A DNA stretch of 64,000 bases from Panonychus citri (lineage: Eukaryota > Arthropoda > Arachnida > Trombidiformes > Tetranychidae): positions 62,001-126,000 of the forward strand of contig NW_026515530.1 of NCBI RefSeq assembly GCF_014898815.1, written 5' to 3'. The notes under the pieces were generated by a model, which worked only from the letters and a program-made list of their open reading frames with translations, was not told the origin of the DNA and did no database searches. The first letter of the stretch is position 1. Every line of letters begins with the position of its first letter. Positions 44,867 to 55,094 of this stretch are shown piece after piece. The translations under genes and the position numbers were made by a program.

Positions 44867-47482
44867 ATGGCTCCTCGTCGTGCGAAAACTGCTGGTATTG
44901 CTCGCGCTGCTGCTGCACGCGCCGCGAAGGCCGCGAAGACAAAAGTTCGACATCTTCATCTTCCATCTGAAACTGAGGACGATACAATTGTCCCTCAATC
45001 TCCAATCTCAATTCCACCTCAATCTCTTAATGAGAATCTCACCACTCCAATCAACCCTCGACCCCCTACCCGTGCATCTACTGTTACTGAAGAACAAAGA
45101 TCTCTTAGAGATATAACCTTTAATGAGATTCTCATTCTTTTCGAAAAGTGGAATGTTCCAATTCCCATCCGTTCTCTTGCTAACAAAAAACTCATTGACA
45201 TCGTGTCAACTCATTTTCTTCTTATCGGTGAAACTGTGAATTCTACTGAATTATTAAAAGTTCTCATCGATGAAGTCAAGGAACAATATGTTCCAAATTG
45301 GTTATTGGATTTTCGAATTCAAGGGATCTCTGAATCCGAAATTCAAACCTTTATAAACTCAATCGGTAGAGATGATGAAACCATTCTCTCCATCAACCAC
45401 TCTCAACTTTACTCTCTCCCACTTTCTCTTGGTACCTTGAACAAAATGAAAAATGTTCTAAACTCTCATGGTGCTTCTATTATTCAACCAACCATCTCCA
45501 ATGCTACTTCCTCAATTAACTCTCATGATGTTCTTACTCCCGCATCATTTCTGGAAATAATGAAACAAATTAAACCAGATCCCCATGTTCCTGAATTCCG
45601 TTCCGGTGAAGATCAATTCGCTTGGTTAATGAAAACCAAAGATCGTCTTTCCAAAGAAAATATTGACGATGACACGCGATTGAGACTTCTACAAAAGTCG
45701 ATGGCACATGAAATGAAAACTAGTGCTATTGGTCTTGAAGATATCTCTGAATATCACAAATATGTTGACGCTCTTTTCGAAAACTTGAAAACTCCAGAGA
45801 GTCAATATTCCGCCGATTTCGAATTACAACAATGCCGTTATAATCTCGATGATCACCCTGAAAAATTCTTTAGTGAAATGAAACGATTAACCACTAAGGC
45901 CTTTGGTTCCGTTCCCGAAAATATTCTTCTCTCCCAAATTCTTCAACATATTCCCCGTTATCTTCGTGATGACCTTTACACCCTTGGCATCAACAACGAT
46001 AAAACCCGAATCTTCAATTTTTTGACCCGTAAACATTTTGAACACAAAGTTTACAAAGGTAAAGAAAAACAAAAAACTAATTCAAAACCTTCTGATAAAC
46101 CTTATGACAAAACAGTCTCAAAACTCTTAAAATCAACTAACAATAATTACCCTCCAAAACCATTGAACCAACAAAGAAATGATTCATCGACATCTAAAGA
46201 TGTAACTAAACAGTGTAGATACTGTAAAGGTGACGATCACACAATTGAAAATTGTGTTCGACTTGCTCATCGTCGTGCCCAAGAAGCTGCAGGTATCAAA
46301 CCCGTTTATCAACCAAGAAATCAATCTTATGGTAAATCTTCTGCTCCTCAACAAAATGCTATTCCAAGCAATTTAACAACAATAGTTAATCCCAATAATC
46401 AGATTAACCCAATTAATCAACCCAATCCAACCAATATAATCAATCCAATCAATCAGGTTCCCAAACCCGCTCCAATTTTCACTCCCGCTAATCCTGAACC
46501 AATACAAGATGCGCTGCGAAATCATCCCGTTAGCTTCGCCATATCTAAAGATATAAAACAAATCTCTTCACTTGGTAATACCTCTATTGAGCATATGCCC
46601 CAAGTTAACTTGTCCTTTTGTTTACCCGATAAACAAATGGTCATGGAAGGGAAAGTATTATTAGATACTGGTTCATCCGCTTGTGCTATTGATGCTCGAT
46701 TGGCCGCTGAACTTCAAGTTCATGTTATTCGGTTCAATCGTAGTCTCAAGGGTATAGCTTCAGGTGCTTATGTTGATTCTTTAGGATTTGCTTATGCGAT
46801 TGTTAAACACTCCAACATGGAAAAATCGCGAATCATAAAGATTCAAATTTGTGAAAATTTCGATCCAATTTTCCTCCTTGGAAATGCTTTCATGCATGTT
46901 TACTTCATGAATCTAATATCTGATGGTAATGAGTATAACATAACTTGCAAGGAAGATTCCAATTCTACAGAATTAACCAATCCTGATTTCTTTTTCCGTT
47001 TTTGTACTCCCTCTGAAACTGATGCTATTATTGAAACATCAATTAAAGTAACCGGCAATGCCAATTTTGATTACATCTTGGACTCAAATCCAACTGATTC
47101 TAACTCAGAAAAAATAGATAATAATCCCTTCGATATCATTCATCCTCTTAGTGATGATGATAAAATTTTTAAAAACTTTCCTGAAAATTCCCTAATTGCG
47201 CGCTGCGAACTCGTTAACGAAAAAGAAGTTAATGAAATCAAAATTCAACCTTTCTATGAAAAGATAAAATCGCGAATCAATCCCGATCTCTCTCCCGATC
47301 AACAACAACAACTTCTTGATTTGTTTGATCAATATCAAGATATTTTTTCTGTTCACAAACATGACCTTGGATTCGTTCCCTCCTCGGTTTGTCCCGTAAA
47401 AATCGATCTCGAAGATCAAATTGTACCATTTCAAAACCGTACAATTGCAACATCCATCGTCGTGGTGTTTTTCGCGACATAA
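44867..47482 (+). CDS. Gag-protease (into start of RT), element 2
   Basis: 871 aa from ATG 44867, 99 bp after the 5' LTR. The N-terminus is Ala/Arg/Lys-rich (APRRAKTAGIARAAAARAAK). A capsid-like region follows at ~230-400 (FRSGEDQFAWLMKTKDRL, FFSEMKRL). The CCHC knuckle CRYCKGDDHTIENC matches C-x2-C-x4-H-x4-C, and there is a Pro/Asn-rich linker. The protease active site is LLDTGSSACAID, with later FLLGNAF as second landmark. The frame enters the RT leader (VPSSVCPVKIDLEDQIVPFQ) and then breaks at about 47450. Gag and Pro share one frame, unlike element 1. Confidence 0.95.
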   Translation: MAPRRAKTAGIARAAAARAAKAAKTKVRHLHLPSETEDDTIVPQSPISIPPQSLNENLTTPINPRPPTRASTVTEEQRSLRDITFNEILILFEKWNVPIPIRSLANKKLIDIVSTHFLLIGETVNSTELLKVLIDEVKEQYVPNWLLDFRIQGISESEIQTFINSIGRDDETILSINHSQLYSLPLSLGTLNKMKNVLNSHGASIIQPTISNATSSINSHDVLTPASFLEIMKQIKPDPHVPEFRSGEDQFAWLMKTKDRLSKENIDDDTRLRLLQKSMAHEMKTSAIGLEDISEYHKYVDALFENLKTPESQYSADFELQQCRYNLDDHPEKFFSEMKRLTTKAFGSVPENILLSQILQHIPRYLRDDLYTLGINNDKTRIFNFLTRKHFEHKVYKGKEKQKTNSKPSDKPYDKTVSKLLKSTNNNYPPKPLNQQRNDSSTSKDVTKQCRYCKGDDHTIENCVRLAHRRAQEAAGIKPVYQPRNQSYGKSSAPQQNAIPSNLTTIVNPNNQINPINQPNPTNIINPINQVPKPAPIFTPANPEPIQDALRNHPVSFAISKDIKQISSLGNTSIEHMPQVNLSFCLPDKQMVMEGKVLLDTGSSACAIDARLAAELQVHVIRFNRSLKGIASGAYVDSLGFAYAIVKHSNMEKSRIIKIQICENFDPIFLLGNAFMHVYFMNLISDGNEYNITCKEDSNSTELTNPDFFFRFCTPSETDAIIETSIKVTGNANFDYILDSNPTDSNSEKIDNNPFDIIHPLSDDDKIFKNFPENSLIARCELVNEKEVNEIKIQPFYEKIKSRINPDLSPDQQQQLLDLFDQYQDIFSVHKHDLGFVPSSVCPVKIDLEDQIVPFQNRTIATSIVVVFFAT

Positions 47483-48759
47483 TTAACGAAATGATACATC
47501 ATGACTTGATAGAGCCTTCAGATGCTCTTGGTGGTGCTCCCTCTTTATTAGTCCCTCGTTCCGATGGTTCCTATCGAATGGTAACTGATTATCGTCTATT
47601 GAATCGTCTAACTAAAATTCCGAGACATCCAATGCCTCGAATAGACGATTGTTTAGAAGTCGTCCGTGGTGGAAAATACTTCAATCTTTTCGATTTGGCT
47701 CAAGGTTATCACCAAATTGAGCTTCCACCCTCTGAAAGGGAAAAAACTGCTTTCGTCACTCCCGACGGCAAATACCAATACAAACGACTTCCAATGGGTC
47801 TCGCTGGTGCTCCCTTTATCTTTCAAAGATTCATGAACAAAGTTCTTGAAGGTCTCCAGTATATTCATTGCATCGGTTATTTCGATGATATACCGGTCGT
47901 TGGTGTAACTTTTCCTGATCTACTCGAAAATACTAAACAAGTAATGGATAGACTTCGAAAATTTAACTTAAAAGTTAAACCCGAAAAGTGTCACTTCGGT
48001 CAAACCGAAATTTTGCTCTTAGGTCACTTGGTTTCCGGTGATGGAATCCGACCCGACCCTAAAAAGGTTCAAGCCTTAATCAACCTACGTTACCCTCGAA
48101 CCGTCAGAGAACTTCAATCCCTCTTAGGATGTTACAACTATTTCAGTAGGTACATCAGAAATTATTCAACTCTCGCCGCTCCACTTTATCGTCTCATCTC
48201 AAAGGAACGAAAATTTAAAATACTCCCAGCTGACAAACAAGCTCTCGATTCTCTTAAATCATCTTTAATCAATACAACTCTATTGGTGCATTTCAATCCT
48301 CAATTACGCCGAAAAATCTCTGTTGACGCCTCCGACGTTGCTGTTGGTGGAATTCTCCTCCAGGAAGACGATAAGTCCGAAAATTTCGACCCCGAAACTC
48401 CAATTGAAAATGTAAGAGATTGGTTACCCATTTCATTTTTCTCTCAAAAACTTCTCAAGCACCAATTACACTATTCAGTGTCTGAGAAAGAACTTTTATC
48501 AATCCTCGTTGGTGTATATAAATACTCTCACTACTTAGATGGTGAACATTTTCTCATCGAGACAGATCATCATGCTCTCTGTCAACTAACTAAAATTAAT
48601 TTTAAGAACTCAAGACTACAAAGATGGTCTATCATGTTATCCGCCTACAACTTTACTGTTATATACAAAAAAGGTTCAACTCACCCCCCTGATTGTTTCT
48701 CCCGTTATCAATCTGAATGGGATCACCGAAAGATAATCGATCCCGAAGAAGAATTTTAG
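47389..48759 (+). CDS. Reverse transcriptase and RNase H, element 2 (frame-shifted from Gag-Pro)
   Basis: The real coding part begins at about 47455, where the preceding frame ends, and the ATG at 47389 is a chance one. RT: GGAPSLLVPRSDGSYRMVTD, LFDLAQGYHQIE, LPMGLAGAPFIFQ, and YFDD as catalytic box, the same variant as in element 1. RNase H: SVDASDVAVGG, SEKEL, ETDHHAL. The frame ends at 48759 in a T-run (GAATTTTAG), where the next frame continues integrase. The two -1 changes at about 47450 and 48755 each correspond to one missing base. Confidence 0.95.
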   Translation: MSRKNRSRRSNCTISKPYNCNIHRRGVFRDIINEMIHHDLIEPSDALGGAPSLLVPRSDGSYRMVTDYRLLNRLTKIPRHPMPRIDDCLEVVRGGKYFNLFDLAQGYHQIELPPSEREKTAFVTPDGKYQYKRLPMGLAGAPFIFQRFMNKVLEGLQYIHCIGYFDDIPVVGVTFPDLLENTKQVMDRLRKFNLKVKPEKCHFGQTEILLLGHLVSGDGIRPDPKKVQALINLRYPRTVRELQSLLGCYNYFSRYIRNYSTLAAPLYRLISKERKFKILPADKQALDSLKSSLINTTLLVHFNPQLRRKISVDASDVAVGGILLQEDDKSENFDPETPIENVRDWLPISFFSQKLLKHQLHYSVSEKELLSILVGVYKYSHYLDGEHFLIETDHHALCQLTKINFKNSRLQRWSIMLSAYNFTVIYKKGSTHPPDCFSRYQSEWDHRKIIDPEEEF

Positions 48760-50600
48760 ATAAAATTTTCTTAATTGAATATGTAGAAGACCCTGAAGTT
48801 CATCACTCTTATGATATTGGTCTCAATATTATAAATCTCTCGTTCGAATCTCCAGTATTCGATTATGAACAACTCAAAGAACCTCCTCTCCTACTTTACT
48901 CAACTTCTACGGAAATTGCTCATCTTTATCCTTCATCAAAATCATCACCAAAAGAATTTTCTCAATGGAAAGAGAAAATACGAAAAATGCAAAGTGAAAA
49001 TCCAGACATTCAATCAATCATCATTCAACTAAATGATCCAAATTCAGTTGCAGCTAAACGATATGTGCTGAAAGACAATCTATTGTATCGTAAAGATAAT
49101 CGAACTCCCTTTGGATCACGTCTCGTAATTGACCCTGTTATCTTAATAGAGATTTTTAAATTGGAACACGAATCTACTCTTGGTGGTCATTTTGCCACAG
49201 AAAAAACTTATCTCAACATTGCTCGTCGTTTCTGGTGTAAATATCTCTATGAAGAGGTTAAAAAGTTATGTGAAAACTGTATGGTTTGTAATCTCGCCAA
49301 ACCCTCTAATGTCATTTACGTGGATCCATCGGCAAAACCAATTCCAACAGAAATTTTTGAACGTTTCGAACTTGACGTTCAAGGACCAATAACAATTGGT
49401 AACTCTAAAAAGTACATCCTGGTAATCGTTGACGTATTATCCCGTTTCGTTTACGCGAAATTAACTCTTAACCAAACTGCTACAACAGTTATCAATTTCC
49501 TCGCTCCATTCTTTCATATCTTCGGTTTCCCTACTCATATTCAAACCGATTTAGGTTCTAATTTTACATCAGATGAATTTGCAAAGTTCATGAATCATCA
49601 TGGAATCAAACATGATACAAGTACAGCCTATCATCCTCAATCTCAAGGAATAGTAGAAAGATGCAATCGAACAATTGCTGAACGTCTACGAACGTATGTT
49701 AGCTCTAAAGGTATAAAAAATCTTAATCCCGCTCTACAAGCTTCACTCTATGCAATTAACTCGTCAGTGCATAAGATCACAAGATTTAGTCCCTACTTCT
49801 TAGTTTTCGGCCGTGAGCCCAATAAGCCTCTCGATAACTACTTATCTCTTAATCACAATTCCCCTGTGAATGTTGTTCAAGCTCGTAAACTTGCTTATGC
49901 GAGACTAAAATCTCAACAACTTTACCAAATCAATAGAACTAAATCTCTCTATCCTCCATCTCCATATAAAATTGGTGATTTTCTCTTGGTAAAAAATGAA
50001 TCAATAGATCCTAGTATCTCAAAGAAACTTAAGAATCGTTATCATGGTCCTCATTTGGTCTGTGGCCTTAAAAAAGGTGCATTATTATTATTAGATATTC
50101 AATCCTTTGGATTATTTACTTGTAACGTTTCAAACACGAAAAAGTTTTCAGGTAAAATCAATTCCCAAATGGCATCTCTAAGAGATGAATTTTTCAATCC
50201 CGATTCTTATTTAGAAATAGAAGATTTTAACTCTCCTGAGATAGAATTAGAAACAGATAATTATCTAGAATCACTTAGTGATATTGAGAATAATAATAAT
50301 CTTAACCAAGAAGATTCATTTTCTACCGAGGATAATGATCCAAATTTAAATGATTTCATAAAAAGTTTTCCTATTGAAACTAATGAAAATTCTGAAATTG
50401 AATTTACTAATCAATCTCTCAATCAATCTCTTAATCCATCTCTTAATCACTCTAATGATAATTCTAATCAAATTAGTCTTAAACCAAAAAGAAAATATCA
50501 GACCGCTGATCAACAGATTATTAATCAAAACAAACAATTAATTAATAATCAATCTCGAGTTTTAACTCGTAAACAATTTAAAGACCAACATGTTTACATC
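48760..50600 (+). CDS. Integrase, element 2 (third pol frame)
   Basis: The open frame spans 48717-51308, but credible coding begins at about 48760 and the integrase ends by about 50160. Zinc site: LEHESTLGGHF, then CENCMVC. Catalytic triad: FELDVQGP, IQTDLGSNF, GIVERCNR. The C-terminal extension to ~50600 is Asn/Glu/Ser-rich, like the pol tail of element 1. The last ~230 residues of the frame (50600-51308) are Asn/Phe/Ser-rich and read like translated AT-rich spacer, so I exclude them. Confidence 0.92.
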
Positions 50601-51232
50601 TTATTTGCATGTTTCCAATTGTCAACTAATGAAGAAAATCAACATTTTGATTCAATCAATTTTCCATCGACTATTGAATTTAATCACTATAATGATTTCG
50701 AAAATTTTTCTAATTCTCTTAATTATTCTAATCTAAACAATGAGATGAAATTGTTACAATTTAAATCTTTTCATCTTGTCAACTTTTCTAAGTTTAAATT
50801 TTCCCACGGTGACGGCGTTACTGTCACTTGCTCTTCTCTCCCACCTTTCTTCATTATCTTACATTCAACCCGTTGGTCACCTTCAATTAACATTGTCTTT
50901 GTTTTAGTCTCCATTTTCTCTGTTGAAAATTCTAAATTTTCAGTTGAATTTTATTCATTTTTCATCCAGAAATCTACAGATTTAAAGTCTTTTAATCAAT
51001 TGTTCAAAAATTCTCAGAATTATATTAAATTTAATCTCAATCATAAGTTCAACACTTTGTGTTATCTTAACCGTTTCAATAGCTTAAGCTATTTTGGTCA
51101 CTCTAATAGTTTAAGTGTAGCCATTTTTGCTTCTAAAAGCTTCCGGTTAACTCATCTTCTCATTAAATATCATCTTAATCATCATCCACTCAATCAGTGC
51201 TTCTCCATCGCCCACACCTACCAGTGTAAAAA

Positions 51233-51250
51233 TTTCTTCGCCCCCATCAG
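51233..51250 (+). promoter_or_regulatory. Candidate splice acceptor for the 3' ORFs of element 2
   Basis: A pyrimidine tract followed by CAG (TTTCTTCGCCCCCATCAG) stands right before the RING-like frame, which has no in-frame ATG until about 51559. Expression from a spliced subgenomic RNA, as for env in retroviruses, would supply the start. No donor was assigned. Confidence 0.4.
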
Positions 51251-52737
51251 ATCAAAAACCATCACCTTACAAACTGAAAGTCTTCAAAAATCCGATTTCT
51301 CAACTTGATCCTGATTTTAACATTGAAGTTCCGTGTGTGTATTACCCTAAAAGACCAATCGTTCAATCCCCAAAATCCAATTCAACTTCAGTTGTTCACA
51401 ATTCTCCAATTCCAAGCACATCAACTGAATCTCCGAATTCATTGTTGAAACCAGTTAACTTTAACTTTGATCATCCTCATCCTGGAACATCATTGAAACG
51501 ATCGATTTCAATAGAATCTCTAGATTCAATTGCTAGTTCACACCCGAAACAAAGGAAAATGATTCAATCAAATCAATCGATGGAACAAGAAAAAGGTAAG
51601 ATTGTAGTTCGTTCTGAAACTTCAGCAATGATGCCTTCGTCTAAATATCCGAATCATTATCCTAAACCAAATGAGTTTCCTGGTGAACCTTTTGAATTTC
51701 CTGCTCCGCTTCCAACCTCTGAATTACCTGATCGATTTTCAATCGAAAATTTCAAACATATCCAACAATTAGTTAAGATAAAATCAGACCAATTTAAAGC
51801 TATTCAGAGACAATATCAGAAAATGATAAGAGAAAAACTTTATTTAAATTTATATCAAGATAAATCAATTTATGATATTCCCTTGCCAAAGATACCTAAA
51901 GGTATTTCAAAATCGTCCGTTCATCATGAACAATTAGATTCATTCATCCAAGAAATAAGATGTTTCTTTTGTGAACAAATTGTTCTTAATCCTTTAGAAT
52001 GTGATTTCTGTCGACATTGGTATTGTACCAATTGTGTAATTTTTTCTCAAGAACTAATTAAGATCCTACAATTAACTCCGATCTTACAATCGAATAAGTT
52101 TATTTGTCTTTTCCCCTCATGTATCAAAATGTTCGCATCTCTAGATGATTATCCAACGTACAGTTCAGTCGCTTACTCGACAAATTATGTTCACTATCGT
52201 GAATGTAAATTCACTTGTCGTTATACTTTGTGTCTCAAACAATTAAGCCCTGGATTGTTGAATGAACATGAAAGTAAATGTCGTTTAGGTTTGTTTCGAG
52301 AAGAAATTGATTTAAATACAATTTCAATTTTCCATAAAGGCTCCTCAATGAAGGAATTATCATTAATTGCCCCGAAAAGATTAATGAATTTTATTCCTCC
52401 TCATATTAAAACTACTCCTAAACCTCAGATCACTTATTCATCTCATGAATTTGATGTTAAACAAAAGTATGAATTATACGCTTGTTTATTACAAATGAGA
52501 GATGATAATCCAAATGATCCTTACTTATCTAATTCCGCTATTCGTTCCCATACTAACCTCCGACTTGGATTTTGGACAAGTTTCCAAAAATCGAAAGATC
52601 CAACTCAACCTCTCTCAGAAGAAGAGGAATTAACTCAACAATTAGGATTCCTTCTATTCTCCCTTATGATCCCGCTCCTTCTCGACCTCGAACCACAACA
52701 TGGTCAGATCGTAAATCTATTCCTCATTATCTTATAA
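51251..52737 (+). CDS. RING/TRAF-like zinc-finger ORF, element 2
   Basis: A Ser/Pro/Asn-rich N-terminus with a short basic stretch (HPKQRKM) is followed by a helical segment and the finger: IRCFFCEQIVLNPLECDFC, then RHWYCTNC, giving C-x2-C-x9-C with C-x-H-x2-C-x2-C, and FICLFPSC further on. A second Cys/His group follows (HYRECKFTCRYTLC, LNEHESKC) like a TRAF-type finger. This is the architecture of a RING-type ubiquitin ligase module. After about residue 440 (numbered from 51337) the frame leaves the coding reading, which continues -1 (to 52871: PSRPRTTTWSDRKS). Element 1 has the homologous, more broken ORF at 10678. Confidence 0.75.
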
Positions 52738-52871
52738 ATGATTCGGAGGAATGGCTTCAAGTTGCTGAAGGAAGGTTCGATTACAATCTTCCCGCTCATC
52801 ACCACCATTATCAAGTGATGCTGGTCAACCAATTAATCCATTTACAGCGATTAATCCACTTCTTCGTTTAG
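52660..52871 (+). CDS. Linker between RING-like and exonuclease-fold parts (shifted frame), element 2
   Basis: A protein-like reading in the -1 frame: ILPYDPAPSRPRTTTW, IPHYLINDSEEWLQVAEG. It ends at 52871, where another -1 change leads to the frame of 53078. No known domain is seen. Confidence 0.45.
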
Positions 52872-54244
52872 AAGAAGAAGAACAAAATTTAGTTCGATCT
52901 AAAATATCTGAATGGTTCCCGATTTCTCTCAGAGAATTAGTTGTTCTTGATAAATTCTCATCAACCAAAAATATTCAACGACTTGAATATCGACAAAATC
53001 GAAGAAATAAAGCTTCGAATATTTTCAATCATTTAACCACAATAGAAATCGAAGATTTAAGACCAAATCATCAAGAATTGATTGAAGAAAATATTAAAGT
53101 TCATCCCAACCCTTCTAACACTTACGCTATTCACGCTGCCTACGTAAGAATCAAGAGATTGAACTTCGATGGTACCACAGTTATGGCCCCTCATCCCGTT
53201 TGGATCGTTATAATTGATGGTCATTGTGAAATTGTGTACGAAACTCTTGTACATTATAAAGAAATCGATTATATGGACTCTCAATTTCATGGACTCCAAA
53301 GAAATGATCTCAAATTTGCTAAACACATCGCCTCCGTTAGAGATCAAGTACTCGTTTATATGGCCTGTGCAAAACAAATCGTTGGTTCTGGTCTATTAAC
53401 CCTTTTTCAAAGCCTCCAACTCGCACCCTCTGAAATTGATTTTCTTCGTCCGAAGTTCCGAGATGTAACAATCTATTTTTCTCCATATCGAACTTCCCCT
53501 GCCTCTTTATCATTAATTTCATTTTTAATTTTCGCTGGTTATGTTATTCGCGCTAAACCTCATTCCCCATCAGTCGAAGCTCTGACTTCAATGCGACTAT
53601 ATATGGCCTTTTGGCAAGAAATCGAAGTCAAAGTTGCTGCTACTGGTCATGGAATTCATAATCAATCAATCAAATATTATGTTCGTCATTCTCAAGTTTC
53701 TAAACTTCATAAAACTTTCAGTGATCTAGTCGACTCTAATAAGTCATCATGGCCTCAAAACTGGTCTTATTATTATCATCACCGTGAAACCCCTGAATAC
53801 AATTCATTTAATTGTGTCAGCCCTGCAACATCATTATCATCAACTCCATCAAGTTCCAAAGACTCAAATATCATCTCATCTAATCCAACCCAAGAAAATC
53901 CTGCAAGAAAATTACAAGCTCCCAAACTATTATACACCTCAAGTGAAATTCTGTCTAGAGTCGCAAATAGACTTGTTGAAATTGTCCCTGATCCATCATT
54001 CTCATCAGCTGAAAATTCCCAAGAAAACCCTGAATCTCCACCCAAAGAAACTATTCCAAGTCCACCCCAAGATCCAAATTCAATTAATTCACCATCAACC
54101 AATTCCACTCAAGCCCAGGATTCCAAGGAAAAGCCACCACAGGAATCTACTAATTCATCTTCATCTCCATCATCATCATCAAATCCTCGTCGAATCAGAA
54201 ATGAAATTCTGAAGATGGTTCTCAATCAAAACTCTGGGGACTGA
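52850..54244 (+). CDS. Degenerate DEDDh exonuclease-fold protein, element 2
   Basis: The open frame is protein-like from about 52850 (EEEEQNLVRSKISEW), and the first candidate start lies at 53078. Homology to the ORF at 12070 is clear: PVWIVIIDGHCEIVYETLVH, FHGL, LRPKFRDVTIYF, then PHSPSVEALTS. The motif I D-x-E is replaced (AAYVRIK), motif II is VGSGLL without Asp, and motif III is H-x4-E. It is probably inactive as a nuclease but keeps the fold, so binding or structural use is possible. The tail is Ser/Pro/Gln-rich (PSPPQDPNSINSPST). The stop lies immediately before the 3' LTR. Confidence 0.7.
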   Translation: MNPLLRLEEEEQNLVRSKISEWFPISLRELVVLDKFSSTKNIQRLEYRQNRRNKASNIFNHLTTIEIEDLRPNHQELIEENIKVHPNPSNTYAIHAAYVRIKRLNFDGTTVMAPHPVWIVIIDGHCEIVYETLVHYKEIDYMDSQFHGLQRNDLKFAKHIASVRDQVLVYMACAKQIVGSGLLTLFQSLQLAPSEIDFLRPKFRDVTIYFSPYRTSPASLSLISFLIFAGYVIRAKPHSPSVEALTSMRLYMAFWQEIEVKVAATGHGIHNQSIKYYVRHSQVSKLHKTFSDLVDSNKSSWPQNWSYYYHHRETPEYNSFNCVSPATSLSSTPSSSKDSNIISSNPTQENPARKLQAPKLLYTSSEILSRVANRLVEIVPDPSFSSAENSQENPESPPKETIPSPPQDPNSINSPSTNSTQAQDSKEKPPQESTNSSSSPSSSSNPRRIRNEILKMVLNQNSGD

Positions 54245-55094
54245 AGGGTAGAAAATTGAAATCCTCAGTCTTTCTTTCTGATCACTACGATGATTTGCTC
54301 ATTCAATTATTTTCTTAATTTAGTTATCAATTGAATTCATTGATGTTCTCGATTAACAATTGAGATTAATTGTTGATTAACCAAATTGTTGTATCTTTGA
54401 CACTTATAAGTGTAACTCTAATTACCACAATTAATGTTTAATTCTTATTGTATTTCCCTTATTATGGTTAACCCAATTTCTATGTTAAATTTGTATCTCT
54501 TAAAGATCTCTAAAAAATGGTCATTTAAGTAAGAGAACAAATTTCTCTTTCTCCATCTCTTTCTTTTTACTTTCTTTTTATCTTTTCTTTTAGCGTTAAA
54601 AAGCCTACAAGCTTATTTAAGTTTAACCATAGATTACCAAAAGGTTGTCTCATCTTCATTTATCTTCTTCATATCATCTCTTAAAAGATACATTGTAACC
54701 CTTTATCATCAGTCTCGTTAACAACGGACAAATTTTCCCCTTTTGTGTTTTTCTTAATAACGAAAATTAGTGTTTCCCCCTATTAAGTTGTTCTCTTAAA
54801 AGAACAAATTTTCTCTTCATCATATTAGTGATTGTTTAACTTTCATTTGATTAACGTTATAATTGCTCTCTTTTAATTTCCATTAAAATTGTTTAATTCA
54901 GAATCAATTCAGTTATCACTTAGTGATTTGTGTCACCGAGAATCAATTGGCAATCCTGAAAGTTCTTGTTCATTCGGTTGTGGGACCGATAATCTTTTGA
55001 TTTATTCTCCAAGTCTATCGACTTATTCCGAGTTTCTACTCATCTCTATCTTTTCTAAGATAATCTCTCTCTTCTCATCAAAATTTCCCCCACA
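54242..55094 (+). repeat. 3' LTR of element 2
   Basis: 853 bp. It matches 43927-44767 except for eight length differences, each making this copy longer (for example 6 A for 5 A, 4-bp CTTT, TTTTCTTTT for seven T). The preceding AACTCTGGGGA is a short plus-strand-primer-like purine tract. Confidence 0.92.

Larger units (their letters stand above)
44179..50187 (+). repeat. Short palindromes with TCTCTTA(A/G)AGA-type centres in element 2
   Basis: Copies: 44179-44191 (ATCTCTTAAAGAT), 44349-44362, 44461-44480 (arms TTGTTCT/AGAACAA, the longest), 45100-45112 (ATCTCTTAGAGAT) and 50173-50187 (CATCTCTAAGAGATG). Arms vary with compensation, as in the series of element 1, but the family is smaller and less uniform and may include chance AT-rich palindromes. 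The first three recur in the 3' LTR. Confidence 0.5.
43927..55094 (+). mobile_element. LTR retrotransposon 2 (Ty3/gypsy-type) with RING + exonuclease-fold 3' ORFs
   Basis: Direct repeats 43927-44767 and 54242-55094 bound an 11.2-kb element. Order: LTR, PBS TGGCGACCCAGGCAGG, gag-protease, RT-RNase H, integrase, RING-like ORF, exonuclease-fold ORF, LTR. ATTCAT occurs at both flanks, but offset by one or two bases, so a clean target duplication cannot be assigned. The LTRs differ at eight places that lengthen the 3' copy by 12 nt in all, mostly homopolymer length, and I see almost no substitutions. Four frame changes within the genes are all -1. Confidence 0.95.

Noticed and set aside
50600..51308. 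The last ~230 codons of the long frame that begins at 48717
   Set aside because: After the integrase tail the reading becomes Asn/Phe/Ser-rich without motifs and overlaps the presumed splice acceptor and start of the RING frame. It looks like spacer that happens to lack stops.
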